Shown here: one piece after another, positions 9,775 through 18,210 of the stretch
How positions within the stretch are numbered: the first letter of the stretch is position 1
How the letters are laid out: the number at the start of each line of letters is the position of its first letter
Origin: PALSA-612 sp963704335
GTDB lineage: Bacteria > Actinomycetota > Thermoleophilia > Gaiellales > Gaiellaceae
DNA: 64,000 nucleotides
Direction of reading: 5' to 3'
NCBI GenBank assembly: GCA_963704335.1
Contig: OY969889.1
Span: forward strand, 62,001 to 126,000
Notes under the pieces: model-generated
Databases searched by the model: none
What the model saw: the letters and a program-made list of their open reading frames with translations, nothing else
What the model was told of the DNA's origin: nothing
Position numbers and translations under genes: made by a program

Positions 9775-11454
9775 GTGCAACGCGCGCTGAGCCGGGCCGG
9801 CGAGCGCTTTTCCACACTGGCGGACGTCTTTCGCAATCCGCAGCTGCGACGGCTCGAGTTGTCGTGGGCGGGCTACTACGTCGGCGAGTGGACGTACTTC
9901 GTCGCGCTGTCCATCTATGCGTTCGAGGTCGGCGGGGCGGCGGCTCTCGGAGCGCTCGGGCTCGCGAGGATGATTCCGGCCGCGATCGCGCTGCCGTTCG
10001 GCAGCCTGCTCACAGACCGCTACTCCCGACAGCGCGTATTGCTCGGGATCCATGCCAGCCGCGGGCTGCTGTTCGGTGCGATGGCCGTGGCGCTGGCGGC
10101 GGAGAGCTCGCGCACCGTCATCTTCGCCCTGGCGGCACTGGCAGCGGTCGCCGGCGCTCCCGAACGCCCGGCGACGCTCTCGCTCGTGCCGACACTCGCC
10201 CGGACACCGCGGGAGCTGGTGGCGACAAACGTCTCCTCGAGCACGCTGGAGGGGCTGGGCACGCTCGTCGGCCCGGTGCTCGGCGGCGTGCTCGCGGCTA
10301 CGGCAGGCGTGGACGTCGCCGTTGCCGTAGCCGCAGCCGTCAGCGCCGCCTGCGCAGTGTGCGTAGCGGGAATCCGTCGTGAGGGTGAAGTCCGAGGCGC
10401 GCGCCGTCGCGTCGAGCGCAACCTCGTGCAAGAGCTGCTCGGAGGCGTGCACACCCTCACCCGCGACCCTCACCCCCGACTGATCGTGCTGCTCTTCAAC
10501 GCACAGACGATGGTTCGCGGGCTGCTGAACGTGTTGCTCGTCGTCGCGTCGATCGAGCTTCTCGGCATGGGCGACGCCGGAGTCGGGTGGTTGAATGCCG
10601 CGCTCGGCGCCGGAGGTCTGGCCGGCGGACTGGCAGCCGTCGGCCTCGTCGCTCGGCGCCGGCTGGCCGGCGTTTTCGGCATCGGGCTCGTCCTCTGGGG
10701 TGCGCCCATAGCGCTCATCGGAGCATGGCCGCGGGCCGGGTGGGCCCTCGTCTGCCTCGGTCTCGTGGGCATCGGGAACGCGCTGCTCGACGTCTCGGGC
10801 TTCACGCTGCTGCAGCGCACGGTGGACGAGCATCTGCTCGGCCGCGTCTTCGGCGTGTTCGAGATCGGTGTCGCGCTGGCGACAGCTGTCGGGTCGGTCC
10901 TCGGCTCGATCCTCGTCGAGCAGTTCGGCATCCGTCCGGCGCTCGTGGTGTCGGGCGCGATCCTCCCGTTCCTCGCGCTGATCTCACTGGCCGGATTGCG
11001 GCGCATCGACGGATCGGCGGAGGTTCCCGAGCGGGAGCTCGAGCTCGTATCGGGCGTGTCGCTGTTCTCACCTCTGCCGGCGACGACGCTCGAGCGGCTG
11101 GCGGCCCGGCTCGAACGCCTCGACGTCGTGTCGGGCACGACGCTCGTCGAGACCGGCGCCGCCGGCGATCGCTTTTACCTCATCGCCAGCGGCGAGATCG
11201 ACGTCATCCAGGACGGCGCCAAGGTGGCGACGCTCGGCAGCGGCGACTACTTCGGAGAGATCGCGCTGCTTCGCGAGGTGCCTCGCACGGCGACGTGCAC
11301 GGCGCGAACCGATGCGGAGGTCTACTGCCTCGGGCGGGACGTCTTCGTGGCTGCGGTAAGCGGCGACGTGCGCACAGCTGCCACCGCCGAGAGCGTCATG
11401 TCACGACGAATGAATGAGTTGTCAGGCGTCGGAGACCGTTCGCCAGCCGAGTAG
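9775..11454 (+). CDS. MFS transporter fused to a C-terminal cyclic-nucleotide-binding domain
   Basis: 559 aa, GTG start. Residues about 20-410 form a 12-helix major facilitator domain of the MFS_3/enterobactin-exporter-like type (LSWAGYYVGEWTYFVALSIYAFEVGG, RMIPAAIALPFGSLLTDRYSRQRVL). Residues about 425-550 form a cNMP-binding domain with a good phosphate-binding cassette, GDYFGEIALLREVPRTATCTA. The domain fusion suggests transport gated by cAMP or cGMP; the transported substrate is unknown. Its 3' end overlaps the convergent LysE gene by 33 bases. Confidence 0.88.
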   Translation: MQRALSRAGERFSTLADVFRNPQLRRLELSWAGYYVGEWTYFVALSIYAFEVGGAAALGALGLARMIPAAIALPFGSLLTDRYSRQRVLLGIHASRGLLFGAMAVALAAESSRTVIFALAALAAVAGAPERPATLSLVPTLARTPRELVATNVSSSTLEGLGTLVGPVLGGVLAATAGVDVAVAVAAAVSAACAVCVAGIRREGEVRGARRRVERNLVQELLGGVHTLTRDPHPRLIVLLFNAQTMVRGLLNVLLVVASIELLGMGDAGVGWLNAALGAGGLAGGLAAVGLVARRRLAGVFGIGLVLWGAPIALIGAWPRAGWALVCLGLVGIGNALLDVSGFTLLQRTVDEHLLGRVFGVFEIGVALATAVGSVLGSILVEQFGIRPALVVSGAILPFLALISLAGLRRIDGSAEVPERELELVSGVSLFSPLPATTLERLAARLERLDVVSGTTLVETGAAGDRFYLIASGEIDVIQDGAKVATLGSGDYFGEIALLREVPRTATCTARTDAEVYCLGRDVFVAAVSGDVRTAATAESVMSRRMNELSGVGDRSPAE

Positions 11455-12048
11455 CGCGGCGAAGCCGAGCAGCGCGACACCCGACACGACGTCCACGGCG
11501 ACGAGCAGCCGCTCGCCGACGCGTCGTCTGGCCAGCGACAGGCCGAGTGAGAGCGCGAGAAACCAGCCGAACGTGCCGACTGCGACGCCGCCCACGAGTG
11601 CGGACGCGGTGAAGCCCGAGCCGACGAGGTCGGCCGTGGAAGCCGCAGTGAAGATCGCTGCCCAGGAGGCGATCGTCATCGGGTTGGAGGCCGTGGCGGC
11701 GAGCGATGTCAGGAACGCGCGCCGCGGCGTCGACACTTCTTCCGGCGCCTCGCCACCAAGTCGAATCCGGAATGCGCTCCAGAGCGTCCGCGCTCCCAGG
11801 TAGGCAAGGAAGCCCGCGCCGATGACCCCGAAGGTGATGCGGAGAGCGTCGATCTCGAGCAGCGCGCTCGCGCCGAGCACGCCGAGCGCCGCGTAGAGCG
11901 CATCGATCACGGCAGCGCCGGCGCCGATGGCAATGCCGATCGATGCGGTCCCTCGCAGCACCGAGCGCGCGCAGAGCAGCCAGATCGGCCCCACCTGTGC
12001 GGCAACGAGGATGCCGAGGCCGAGACCGGCGGCGAAGGCGGAAGACAT
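11422..12048 (-). CDS. LysE/RhtB-family amino-acid exporter
   Basis: 208-aa inner-membrane exporter with about six hydrophobic segments. The N-terminus SSAFAAGLGLGILVAAQVGPIWLLCARSVLRG is the hallmark of the LysE fold (G-x-GPGP/VGPI region). The start is placed at ATG 12048 because the longer in-frame extension would run into the tRNA-Leu gene. The start codon is then only 7 bases after the tRNA 3' end on the same strand, so a tRNA-mRNA transcript is likely. Substrate not determinable. Confidence 0.85.
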   Translation of the reverse strand: MSSAFAAGLGLGILVAAQVGPIWLLCARSVLRGTASIGIAIGAGAAVIDALYAALGVLGASALLEIDALRITFGVIGAGFLAYLGARTLWSAFRIRLGGEAPEEVSTPRRAFLTSLAATASNPMTIASWAAIFTAASTADLVGSGFTASALVGGVAVGTFGWFLALSLGLSLARRRVGERLLVAVDVVSGVALLGFAALLGWRTVSDA

Positions 12049-12055
12049 TCCTCTA

Positions 12056-12139
12056 TGCGGGCGGAGGGAGTCGAACCCCCAAGGGCTTTCGCCCAATGGC
12101 TCCTAAGGCCATCGCGTTTGCCAGTTCCGCCACGCCCGC
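12056..12139 (-). tRNA. tRNA-Leu (anticodon TAG)
   Basis: 84-nt class II tRNA. The acceptor stem GCGGGCG/CGCCCGC pairs perfectly. The anticodon loop CTTAGGA gives UAG, reading CUA codons. A long variable arm and GGTTCGACTCC T-arm are present; CCA is not encoded. Confidence 0.95.
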
Positions 12140-12150
12140 GCACGTCAAGG

Positions 12151-12537
12151 CTAGCGCTCCCATTCGCCGACCTCGTAGACCTGGCCGGGGATGGCGCCGA
12201 CGACGATCAGGGTCGTGGGCGACTCGGTCGCCTCGAACTTGCGCCTCACCGGCCCTTCGACCGCGACGGCGCTGCCGGCGGGAACATCGACCTGCTCGCC
12301 GTCCAGCGTCGCCACCGCGGCACCGCGCTGGATGATGTACAGCTCCTGCTCGCCCGTCGCCCCGTGCTGGTGGTCGGGGATCAGGACGTTGCCGGCGTCC
12401 TTCGTCACGGCGTTGACGCCGAACGCGGTGATGCCGAAGTGATGGCGCATCGACTTCCAGGTGGCCGGCCAGTCGGCCTTCACCGGTGGAATGTCGTCGA
12501 TGATCGCGGACTTCCAGCCCTCGCCTTGCTGTGCCAT
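12151..12537 (-). CDS. Cupin-domain protein
   Basis: 128-aa single-domain cupin. The metal-binding first motif is IPDHQHGATGEQELYIIQRG (two His and a Glu) and the second motif is VDVPAGSAVAVEGPVRR. The ATG at 12537 is preferred because CAGGAGG lies 7 bases upstream; longer upstream reading has no such site. Divergent from the peroxiredoxin-like gene at 12599 with 61 bases between. Substrate and enzymatic role unknown; many such small cupins are dioxygenases, isomerases or binding proteins. Confidence 0.8.
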   Translation of the reverse strand: MAQQGEGWKSAIIDDIPPVKADWPATWKSMRHHFGITAFGVNAVTKDAGNVLIPDHQHGATGEQELYIIQRGAAVATLDGEQVDVPAGSAVAVEGPVRRKFEATESPTTLIVVGAIPGQVYEVGEWER

Positions 12538-12598
12538 GTATGCCTCCTGACTCGACAGGGAAAGCATCTCACGGACGCATCGAACGAAAGGAGCTCTC

Positions 12599-13387
12599 AT
12601 GGCCGAACTCGACCCGGGGCAGCGCTTCCCGGACATCTCACTGCCCGATCACACGGGCACGGAGCTTTCCCTGAGCGCGATTGCCGACGACCACCCACTC
12701 ATGCTCTGCTTCGTTCGCGGCTGGTGGTGCCCCAAGGAGCAGGTGCGCCTGCGCGGGCTCGTCGAGATGCAGGAGGAGATCCAGCGCGAGTACGGCCGGC
12801 TTGCCGTCGTCACCGTGGACGAGCCATACGTGAACGGCGCCTTGCGAGCCGGGCTCGGCGCGTCGTTTCCGTTCCTCTCCGACGAGGACCGCGCCGTGGC
12901 CGAGGAGCTCGACATCCTCGAGCGCACCGACGAGACTCACCGGCCACACCTGCCGATGACGTACGTCCTCGACTCGCTGCGACGGATCCACGCCGTGTGG
13001 TGCGGCTTCTGGTACTGGGGCAACCCGACGCCGGACGAGCTTCGCCTCGCGCTACGAGAGATCACCCGCACCGAGCAGCCGAGCTTCGACGCGCGGCGGC
13101 TCTGGTCGACGTCCGGCGCTGCTCCGATCGACGCCGGCATCGACGCGGAGGTGATCTGGATCCGCGAGTCGAGTGAAGGGCTCGAGCTCTGGCGAGGCGC
13201 GTACGACGGGCCGATCCCCGACGAGGGGGACGACCTCGGATTGTCGTCTGTCGACGGGCGTGGGTGGCTCGTGCACCGCGTCGAGAAGCAGGACGGGAGA
13301 GTTGCCATCCACGTTCGCAAGACCGGCGCCGCTCACTCACCGCGGCTCGTGAAGCACCACGTGACGGTTCCGCCTACGGTCCGCTGA
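12599..13387 (+). CDS. Peroxiredoxin/AhpC-TSA-like protein with extra C-terminal domain
   Basis: 262 aa. Residues 1-150 have a thioredoxin-like peroxiredoxin fold: GQRFPDISLPDHTGTELSLSA, LMLCFVRGWWCPKEQVRLRGL with one Cys at the peroxidatic position, then FPFLSDEDRAVAEELDI and LPMTYVLDSLRRIHAVWCGFWYWG. The WWCPKE form belongs to the redoxin family of atypical Prx. The last 90 residues are an added beta-rich part. AAAGGAGCTCTC precedes the ATG. The TGA overlaps the ATG of the next transporter by one base, so the two are co-translated. Confidence 0.75.
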   Translation: MAELDPGQRFPDISLPDHTGTELSLSAIADDHPLMLCFVRGWWCPKEQVRLRGLVEMQEEIQREYGRLAVVTVDEPYVNGALRAGLGASFPFLSDEDRAVAEELDILERTDETHRPHLPMTYVLDSLRRIHAVWCGFWYWGNPTPDELRLALREITRTEQPSFDARRLWSTSGAAPIDAGIDAEVIWIRESSEGLELWRGAYDGPIPDEGDDLGLSSVDGRGWLVHRVEKQDGRVAIHVRKTGAAHSPRLVKHHVTVPPTVR

Positions 13388-14856
13388 TGGCAGATCGCCG
13401 CCGCCTGGTCCTCGTGGCGACAGTCCTCGGCTCGTCGATGGCGTTTCTCGACGCGTTCGTCGTCAACGTCGCACTGCCCACGATCGACGAGGAGCTGGGT
13501 CTCGGCCTGACCGGAGAGCAGTGGATGTTCCTCAGCTACTCACTCGCGCTGGCGGCCCTGTATCTGCCGGCGGGCGCGCTCGGAGACCGCTACGGCTACG
13601 CGAACACGTTCGTCATCGGCGTGGCCGGCTTCGCAGCCGCCTCGGTGCTTGCCGGCGCTGCGCCAACCAGCGAGGTGCTGATCGCGGCGCGGGCCATCCA
13701 GGGGATCTTCGGCGCGCTGCTCACGCCCGCCAGCCTCGCGCTGCTGCGTGCGACGTACCGGGACGAGGCCGGCCGGGCAATCGGCTCCTGGACGGCCTGG
13801 ACGAGCGCGGCCACGGTCGCCGGTCCCGTCGTCGGGGGAGCCGTCGTCGAGGCTGTCTCCTGGCGCGGGATCTTCCTGCTCAACATTCCCGTGGCGGTGG
13901 TAACGATCGTCGCGGCGCTCGCGTCGCGTGACAAATGCCGTACCGAGACACGCCATCGGCACCTCGACGTCTACGGCGCCGTGCTGGGTGCGATTGCCGT
14001 CGGCGCGCTCGTCTGGGCGCTCGTGGAGGGGCCGGACAGCGGCTTCGGCAGTGCAACGGTCGTCGGTGGCTTCGTGCTGGCGGGCGTGGCGTTCACGGCG
14101 TTCCTCTGGGTGGAATCGCGCCTGCCCGAGCCGATGATGCCGCTGTCGCTCTTCCGCATCCGCGAGCTTTCGGTCGCCAACCTGGCGACGTTCTTCGTCT
14201 ATGCGGCACTCGGCAGCGCGCTCTTCTTCGTCGCGCTGTTCGCGCAGTCGGTCCTCGGTTATTCACCGACAGCAGCCGGCGCCTTGTTCATTCCGGTGAG
14301 CATCGTGCTGTGGGCGCTGGCCGGCCGCTTCGGTCGGTGGTCCGACCGCATCGGCCCACGCCTGTTCCTCATCGGCGGACCGGCGCTGATCGCGGTCGGG
14401 CTGGCCTGGCTGGGCCTGCTGGAGGAGGGAGCCGACTATTGGATCGACGTGCTGCCACCGCTGCTCGTCTTCTCCCTCGGCCTGGCAGCGACGGTGCCGG
14501 CCATCACCTCGACAGCATTGAAGCCGGCGCCCGAGGAGTTGACCGGAATCGCTTCGGGCATCAACACGACGATCTCCCGGCTCGGACAGCTCGTCGCAGT
14601 GGCCGTCCTCGGCGTCGTCGTCTCGTTCGTCTACAGCGCTGCGGGAAACCCGTTCGAGCTCGGCGAGCGAAGCGCATCGGAGCTCGCGGAGGCTGCCGAC
14701 GCGTTCCGAACTGCGATGTGGGTCGCGGCCGGACTGGCCTTCGCCGGCGCGCTCGTCAGCGGGCTCGGGCTACCTTCGCGAGCTCGAAGCCAAGCGACCG
14801 CGCTCGCTGACGGCACCGCCGAAGCGCAGCCTCCCGCGTCTCGCCCCACTCGGTGA
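13387..14856 (+). CDS. MFS drug-efflux transporter, 14-helix DHA2 (EmrB/QacA) type
   Basis: 489-aa integral membrane protein. The start ATG shares its A with the previous TGA. The DHA2 hallmark FLDAFVVNVALPTIDEELG is in helix 1, then GDRYGYANTFVIGVAGFAAAS (motif A region) and GPVVGGAVVEAVSWRGIFLLNIPVA (motif C and the helix 6 start). About 14 hydrophobic segments are visible. The last 101 bases overlap the convergent ATP-grasp gene, unusually much for two protein-coding genes. Probably exports drugs or other hydrophobic compounds. Confidence 0.88.
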   Translation: MADRRRLVLVATVLGSSMAFLDAFVVNVALPTIDEELGLGLTGEQWMFLSYSLALAALYLPAGALGDRYGYANTFVIGVAGFAAASVLAGAAPTSEVLIAARAIQGIFGALLTPASLALLRATYRDEAGRAIGSWTAWTSAATVAGPVVGGAVVEAVSWRGIFLLNIPVAVVTIVAALASRDKCRTETRHRHLDVYGAVLGAIAVGALVWALVEGPDSGFGSATVVGGFVLAGVAFTAFLWVESRLPEPMMPLSLFRIRELSVANLATFFVYAALGSALFFVALFAQSVLGYSPTAAGALFIPVSIVLWALAGRFGRWSDRIGPRLFLIGGPALIAVGLAWLGLLEEGADYWIDVLPPLLVFSLGLAATVPAITSTALKPAPEELTGIASGINTTISRLGQLVAVAVLGVVVSFVYSAAGNPFELGERSASELAEAADAFRTAMWVAAGLAFAGALVSGLGLPSRARSQATALADGTAEAQPPASRPTR

Positions 14857-15907
14857 AGATCGCGAGCCGGTAGCTCGCCGTGTCGTTCGTGCCCTGCTCG
14901 GACAGCCTGAGCCCCGGCCGGACGAGGATCTCCAGTCCTTCCTGCGGCTGGGGAACGGCCTCGACCAGCGCGTCCTCGAACACACGCACCACGTATGAGA
15001 TGGCGACGCCGTTCGGCTTGCTGCCGTCCCAGGCCGGATCCTCGCCGCAGGCGAGCGAGAACAGCGCGTCATATGTCGGCCGGCCGTGCACCGCCTCGAC
15101 GAGCGGCGAGAACTGCGAGGCGATGCGCGGGTTCAGCTCCACGATCTGCGCTCGACCGTCGTCGGGGACGAAGAACTCGATGTTGAAGAAGCAGGCATCC
15201 AGCCGGTGGGCAGGCACGAGCACTGCTGCGAGCTCGTCCAGCTCGTCCAGCCGCTCCCGCGGCAACGCCGACGGATACTCGAAGCGCTCGAACGAGTTCG
15301 TGCCCTGGTACTTGACCGAGTCGGTCACGCCGATCACGGTCACCCGTCCGGCGTGCACGAAGCCCTCGAGCGTGACCTCCTGTCCGGTCACGAGCTCCTC
15401 GACCAGGAAGCCGCGGACGTCGTCATCGGGGAGCCCGGCGAGGTCGGCGTACTCGTCTCTGTAGTCGGGGGCCTCGGCCAGCTCCGTGAGCTCGGCCTCG
15501 GAGCCAACGAGCCGCGCCTCCTGAGACAGACGGCCGACGACCGGCTTCACCCACCACGGCGGGGGGAACGGCGGTGGCCCGTCGAGCGCGGCGAACCGCG
15601 GCGTCGCCTCGGGCGCGACGCGCTGCTGGATGGCTCTCGAAGTCGGCTTGTGCTGGCACGAGACGATTGCCTGTGGGCTCGGCCCCGGCAGCCCGCGACG
15701 CTCGGCGAGCTGGGCGGCGAGCAGCGCCGAGCGATCCTTCGTGCCCACGACGCCGTCGGCCGGGAGCTCCGCCAGCTCGTCGAGCAGCGCGCGCGTGTCG
15801 ACCGGACCGGCATCGAGATCGGGTCCGGCGAACCGAACGTGGGCGCTGCTCGAACGTGCAGCGTGAAGGTCACGTTCTTGCGGACAGATAACGAGCACGC
15901 GCGTCAA
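14756..15907 (-). CDS. ATP-grasp ligase-like protein
   Basis: 383-aa soluble protein of the carbamoyl-phosphate-synthase-L-chain/biotin-carboxylase-type ATP-grasp family. Visible are WWVKPVVGRLSQEARLV (ATP-binding strand Lys), FLVEELVTGQEVTLEGFVHAG and a C-terminal metal-binding FFNIEFFVPDDGRAQIVELNPRIASQF. Such proteins join a carboxylate to an amine or thiol using ATP; the substrates are unknown. The start is a TTG with GGAGG 4 bases upstream; a GTG three codons in is the alternative. Divergent from egtB, with repeat copy 2 between them. Its 3' end overlaps the MFS gene by 101 bases. Confidence 0.8.
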   Translation of the reverse strand: MTRVLVICPQERDLHAARSSSAHVRFAGPDLDAGPVDTRALLDELAELPADGVVGTKDRSALLAAQLAERRGLPGPSPQAIVSCQHKPTSRAIQQRVAPEATPRFAALDGPPPFPPPWWVKPVVGRLSQEARLVGSEAELTELAEAPDYRDEYADLAGLPDDDVRGFLVEELVTGQEVTLEGFVHAGRVTVIGVTDSVKYQGTNSFERFEYPSALPRERLDELDELAAVLVPAHRLDACFFNIEFFVPDDGRAQIVELNPRIASQFSPLVEAVHGRPTYDALFSLACGEDPAWDGSKPNGVAISYVVRVFEDALVEAVPQPQEGLEILVRPGLRLSEQGTNDTASYRLAIFTEWGETREAALRRCRQRARSLGFELAKVARAR

Positions 15908-15984
15908 CGATCCTCCAATCTAGTGGCCGCCCCGGGAGATTCGCCGTCCGTCGCGCGGCTGCAAACGCGTCGCATGTCTGCGTT

Positions 15985-16031
15985 CTCAGTCGGCCACATA
16001 CCGTTTGGTATGCGACCTCCCTGCGTCCTTG
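15985..16031 (+). repeat. 47-base dispersed hairpin element, copy 2
   Basis: CTCAGTCG (15985-15992), 4 bases, hairpin CATACC-GTTT-GGTATG (15997-16012), 4 bases, CTCCCTGCGTCCTTG (16017-16031). Flanks and spacing equal copy 1 (3492-3538). Against the CGTACT/AGTACG stem of copy 1, two stem pairs differ and both are compensated (G-C to A-T, T-A to C-G). Located about 70 bases before egtB on the same strand. Confidence 0.8.
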
Positions 16032-16099
16032 ACCTGCTCGGTTTTCGCCGGCGAGCGGCCGCCGACTCCCCCAAGACGACCACTAGACTTCCCGACTCC

Positions 16100-17215
16100 A
16101 TGCCCGAAGCCGCCGAACTCACGGCACATGTGAGGGAGCGCATAGTCGTCGAGCTAGAGGCCGCGCGGGCCCGGACGACTGCGCTGCTCGCGCCGTTCTC
16201 CGACGAGGAGCTCACCCGGCAGGTCTCTCCCCTCATGTCTCCGCTCGTCTGGGACCTCGCGCACATCGGGCACTTCGAGGAGCTCTGGATCTCCCGGCGG
16301 CTCGGGGGCGCAAAGCCGATCTTCCCCGAGGTGGACGACACATACGACGCGTTCGCGCACGAGCGGGAGGAGCGGCCCTCGCTCGAGCTCCTCGATCCCG
16401 CTGCTGCACGCACGTACCTCGCCGACGTTCGCGCGCGGTCGCTCGCGGTGCTCGAGGAGATCGAGCTCGATGCCGCGGACCCGCTGCTCCGCGGCGGCTT
16501 CGCCTTCGGCCTCGTCGTCCAGCACGAACAGCAGCACGTGGAAACGATGTTGCAGACGATCCAGCTGTCCGGGGTCGGGCACGAAGGTGGACGGCCACGG
16601 GTGCTGACGGGCGGTCTCGGCACCGCCATCGTCGAGGAGGGGTCGTTCGTGATGGGCGCGGACGACGAGCCCTGGGCCTACGACAACGAGTGTCCCGCCC
16701 ACGACGCCGAGACCGGCGCGTACAGGATCGACGTCGAGCCGGTATCGAATGCCGACTACACGGCGTTCCTCGACGACGGCGGCTGGGACGAGCCGCCGCT
16801 CTCCTGGGAGCGAGACGGTGACCGATGGGTGCGCCGCTGCTTCGGGCGCGTGGAGCCCGTGCCGCCATCGGAGCCGGTGCAGCACGTCTCCTGGGAGGAG
16901 GCCACCGCATACGCGCAGTGGACGGGCAAGCGGCTGCCGACGGAGGCCGAGTGGGAGCGAGCGGCCAAGCTCGGCCTGCTGCGCGGGGTGGGGTCAGTGT
17001 GGGAGTGGACGTCGTCGAGCTTCGCCGGCTACCCGGGCTTTCGCGCGTTCCCGTACGCCGAGTACTCCGAGGTGTTCTTCGGGCCCGACTACAAGGTGCT
17101 GCGCGGAGCGTCCTGGGCGACGAGCCCGACTCTGTCCCGCGTGACGTTCCGCAACTGGGACTTCCCGGTCCGCCGGCAGATCTTCGCCGGCTTCCGCTGC
17201 GCGGGCGATTTGTGA
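16100..17215 (+). CDS. egtB: Ergothioneine biosynthesis sulfoxide synthase EgtB
   Basis: Iron enzyme that joins trimethylhistidine (hercynine) to a thiol (gamma-glutamylcysteine or cysteine) with O2. 371 aa. N-terminal DinB-like helical domain with the iron ligands: HIGHFEELW near residue 55, and the HEQQHVET pair further on. The C-terminal FGE-sulfatase domain shows GSFVMGADDEPWAYDNECPAH, VSWEEATAYAQWTGKRLPTEAEWE and FRNWDFPVRRQIFAGFRCA. The thiol substrate type cannot be decided by eye; no EgtC is adjacent. The start ATG 16100 is the first in frame before the conserved region. Its TGA overlaps the egtD GTG by 4 bases. Confidence 0.93.
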   Translation: MPEAAELTAHVRERIVVELEAARARTTALLAPFSDEELTRQVSPLMSPLVWDLAHIGHFEELWISRRLGGAKPIFPEVDDTYDAFAHEREERPSLELLDPAAARTYLADVRARSLAVLEEIELDAADPLLRGGFAFGLVVQHEQQHVETMLQTIQLSGVGHEGGRPRVLTGGLGTAIVEEGSFVMGADDEPWAYDNECPAHDAETGAYRIDVEPVSNADYTAFLDDGGWDEPPLSWERDGDRWVRRCFGRVEPVPPSEPVQHVSWEEATAYAQWTGKRLPTEAEWERAAKLGLLRGVGSVWEWTSSSFAGYPGFRAFPYAEYSEVFFGPDYKVLRGASWATSPTLSRVTFRNWDFPVRRQIFAGFRCAGDL

Positions 17216-18210
17216 GCGACGGGGCGCCCGCCGCCACCCTGCAGGTCGACGTCTACCTCACTCCCGAGGATCGCCTCGACGCGTTGCGCCAGGACGTCCT
17301 ACGAGGCCTTACGTCGACGCCGAAGGAGCTGCCGCCCAAGTGGTTCTACGACGAGCGCGGCTCGATGCTCTTCGAGGAGATCACCAGGCTGCCCGAGTAC
17401 TACCCCACCGGGTGCGAGCGCATCATCCTCGCCGAGCACGCACGCGACGTCGCGCGCCTGACCGCGGCGAACACGCTCGTCGAGCCCGGTTCGGGATCGT
17501 CGGAAAAGACGCGGCTCCTGCTCGATGCGATGGTCGAGGCCGGATACCTGAAGCGCTTCGTTCCCTTCGACGTCTCGGAGCAGGCGCTGCGGGAGGCCGC
17601 GGCGAGGATCGCCGAGGAGTACCCGGGCATCGAGGTTCATGGCGTCGTGGGCGACTTCGAGCATCACCTCGTCTGGCTGCCGGAAGGACGGCGGCGGCTG
17701 TTCGCGTTCCTCGGCTCATCGATCGGCAACCTCACCGGCGACCAGCGCGCGACGTTCCTTGCGGACCTGCACGGGCTGCTCGGAGCCGGCGAGGCGCTCT
17801 TGCTCGGCGCGGACCTCGTCAAGGACCCGGCGCGGCTGGAGGCCGCCTACAACGACTCGCTGGGCGTCACTGCGGAGTTCAACCGCAACGTGCTGCACGT
17901 GATCAACCGCGAGCTCGGTGGTGACTTCGATCCGGCGCTGTTCACCCATATCGCGCGCTGGGACGCCGAGCACGAGTGGATCGAGATGCTGCTCCGCTCC
18001 GACGTCGACCAGCGCGTGTGCGTCTCGGACCTCGGGCTCGAGGTGGAGCTCGCGGCCGGCGAGGAGCTGCGCACCGAGATCTCGGACAAGTTCCGTCGCG
18101 ACGGCCTGGAGGAGGAGCTGCGCGAAGCCGGGTTCGATCTCGCCCACTGGTGGGAGGACCCGGGCGGGGACTTCGCGCTCTCGCTCTCCTTCTCCTCGGC
18201 GAGCCGGTGA
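17212..18210 (+). CDS. egtD: L-histidine N(alpha)-methyltransferase EgtD
   Basis: SAM-dependent enzyme that trimethylates histidine to hercynine, the first ergothioneine step. 332 aa, GTG start. Family marks are KWFYDERGSMLFEEITRLPEYYPTGCE (histidine-site Tyr and the PTRTE-like segment), VEPGSGSSEKTRLLLDAM (SAM loop), FPFLGSSIGN-equivalent FAFLGSSIGNLTGDQ, and a late FNRNVLHVINRELGGDFD. GTGA overlaps join it to egtB before and the flavin reductase after. Confidence 0.94.
   Translation: MSDGAPAATLQVDVYLTPEDRLDALRQDVLRGLTSTPKELPPKWFYDERGSMLFEEITRLPEYYPTGCERIILAEHARDVARLTAANTLVEPGSGSSEKTRLLLDAMVEAGYLKRFVPFDVSEQALREAAARIAEEYPGIEVHGVVGDFEHHLVWLPEGRRRLFAFLGSSIGNLTGDQRATFLADLHGLLGAGEALLLGADLVKDPARLEAAYNDSLGVTAEFNRNVLHVINRELGGDFDPALFTHIARWDAEHEWIEMLLRSDVDQRVCVSDLGLEVELAAGEELRTEISDKFRRDGLEEELREAGFDLAHWWEDPGGDFALSLSFSSASR

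Noticed and set aside
12049..12096. Longer N-terminus of the LysE-type protein
   Set aside because: It would be read from within the tRNA-Leu gene.
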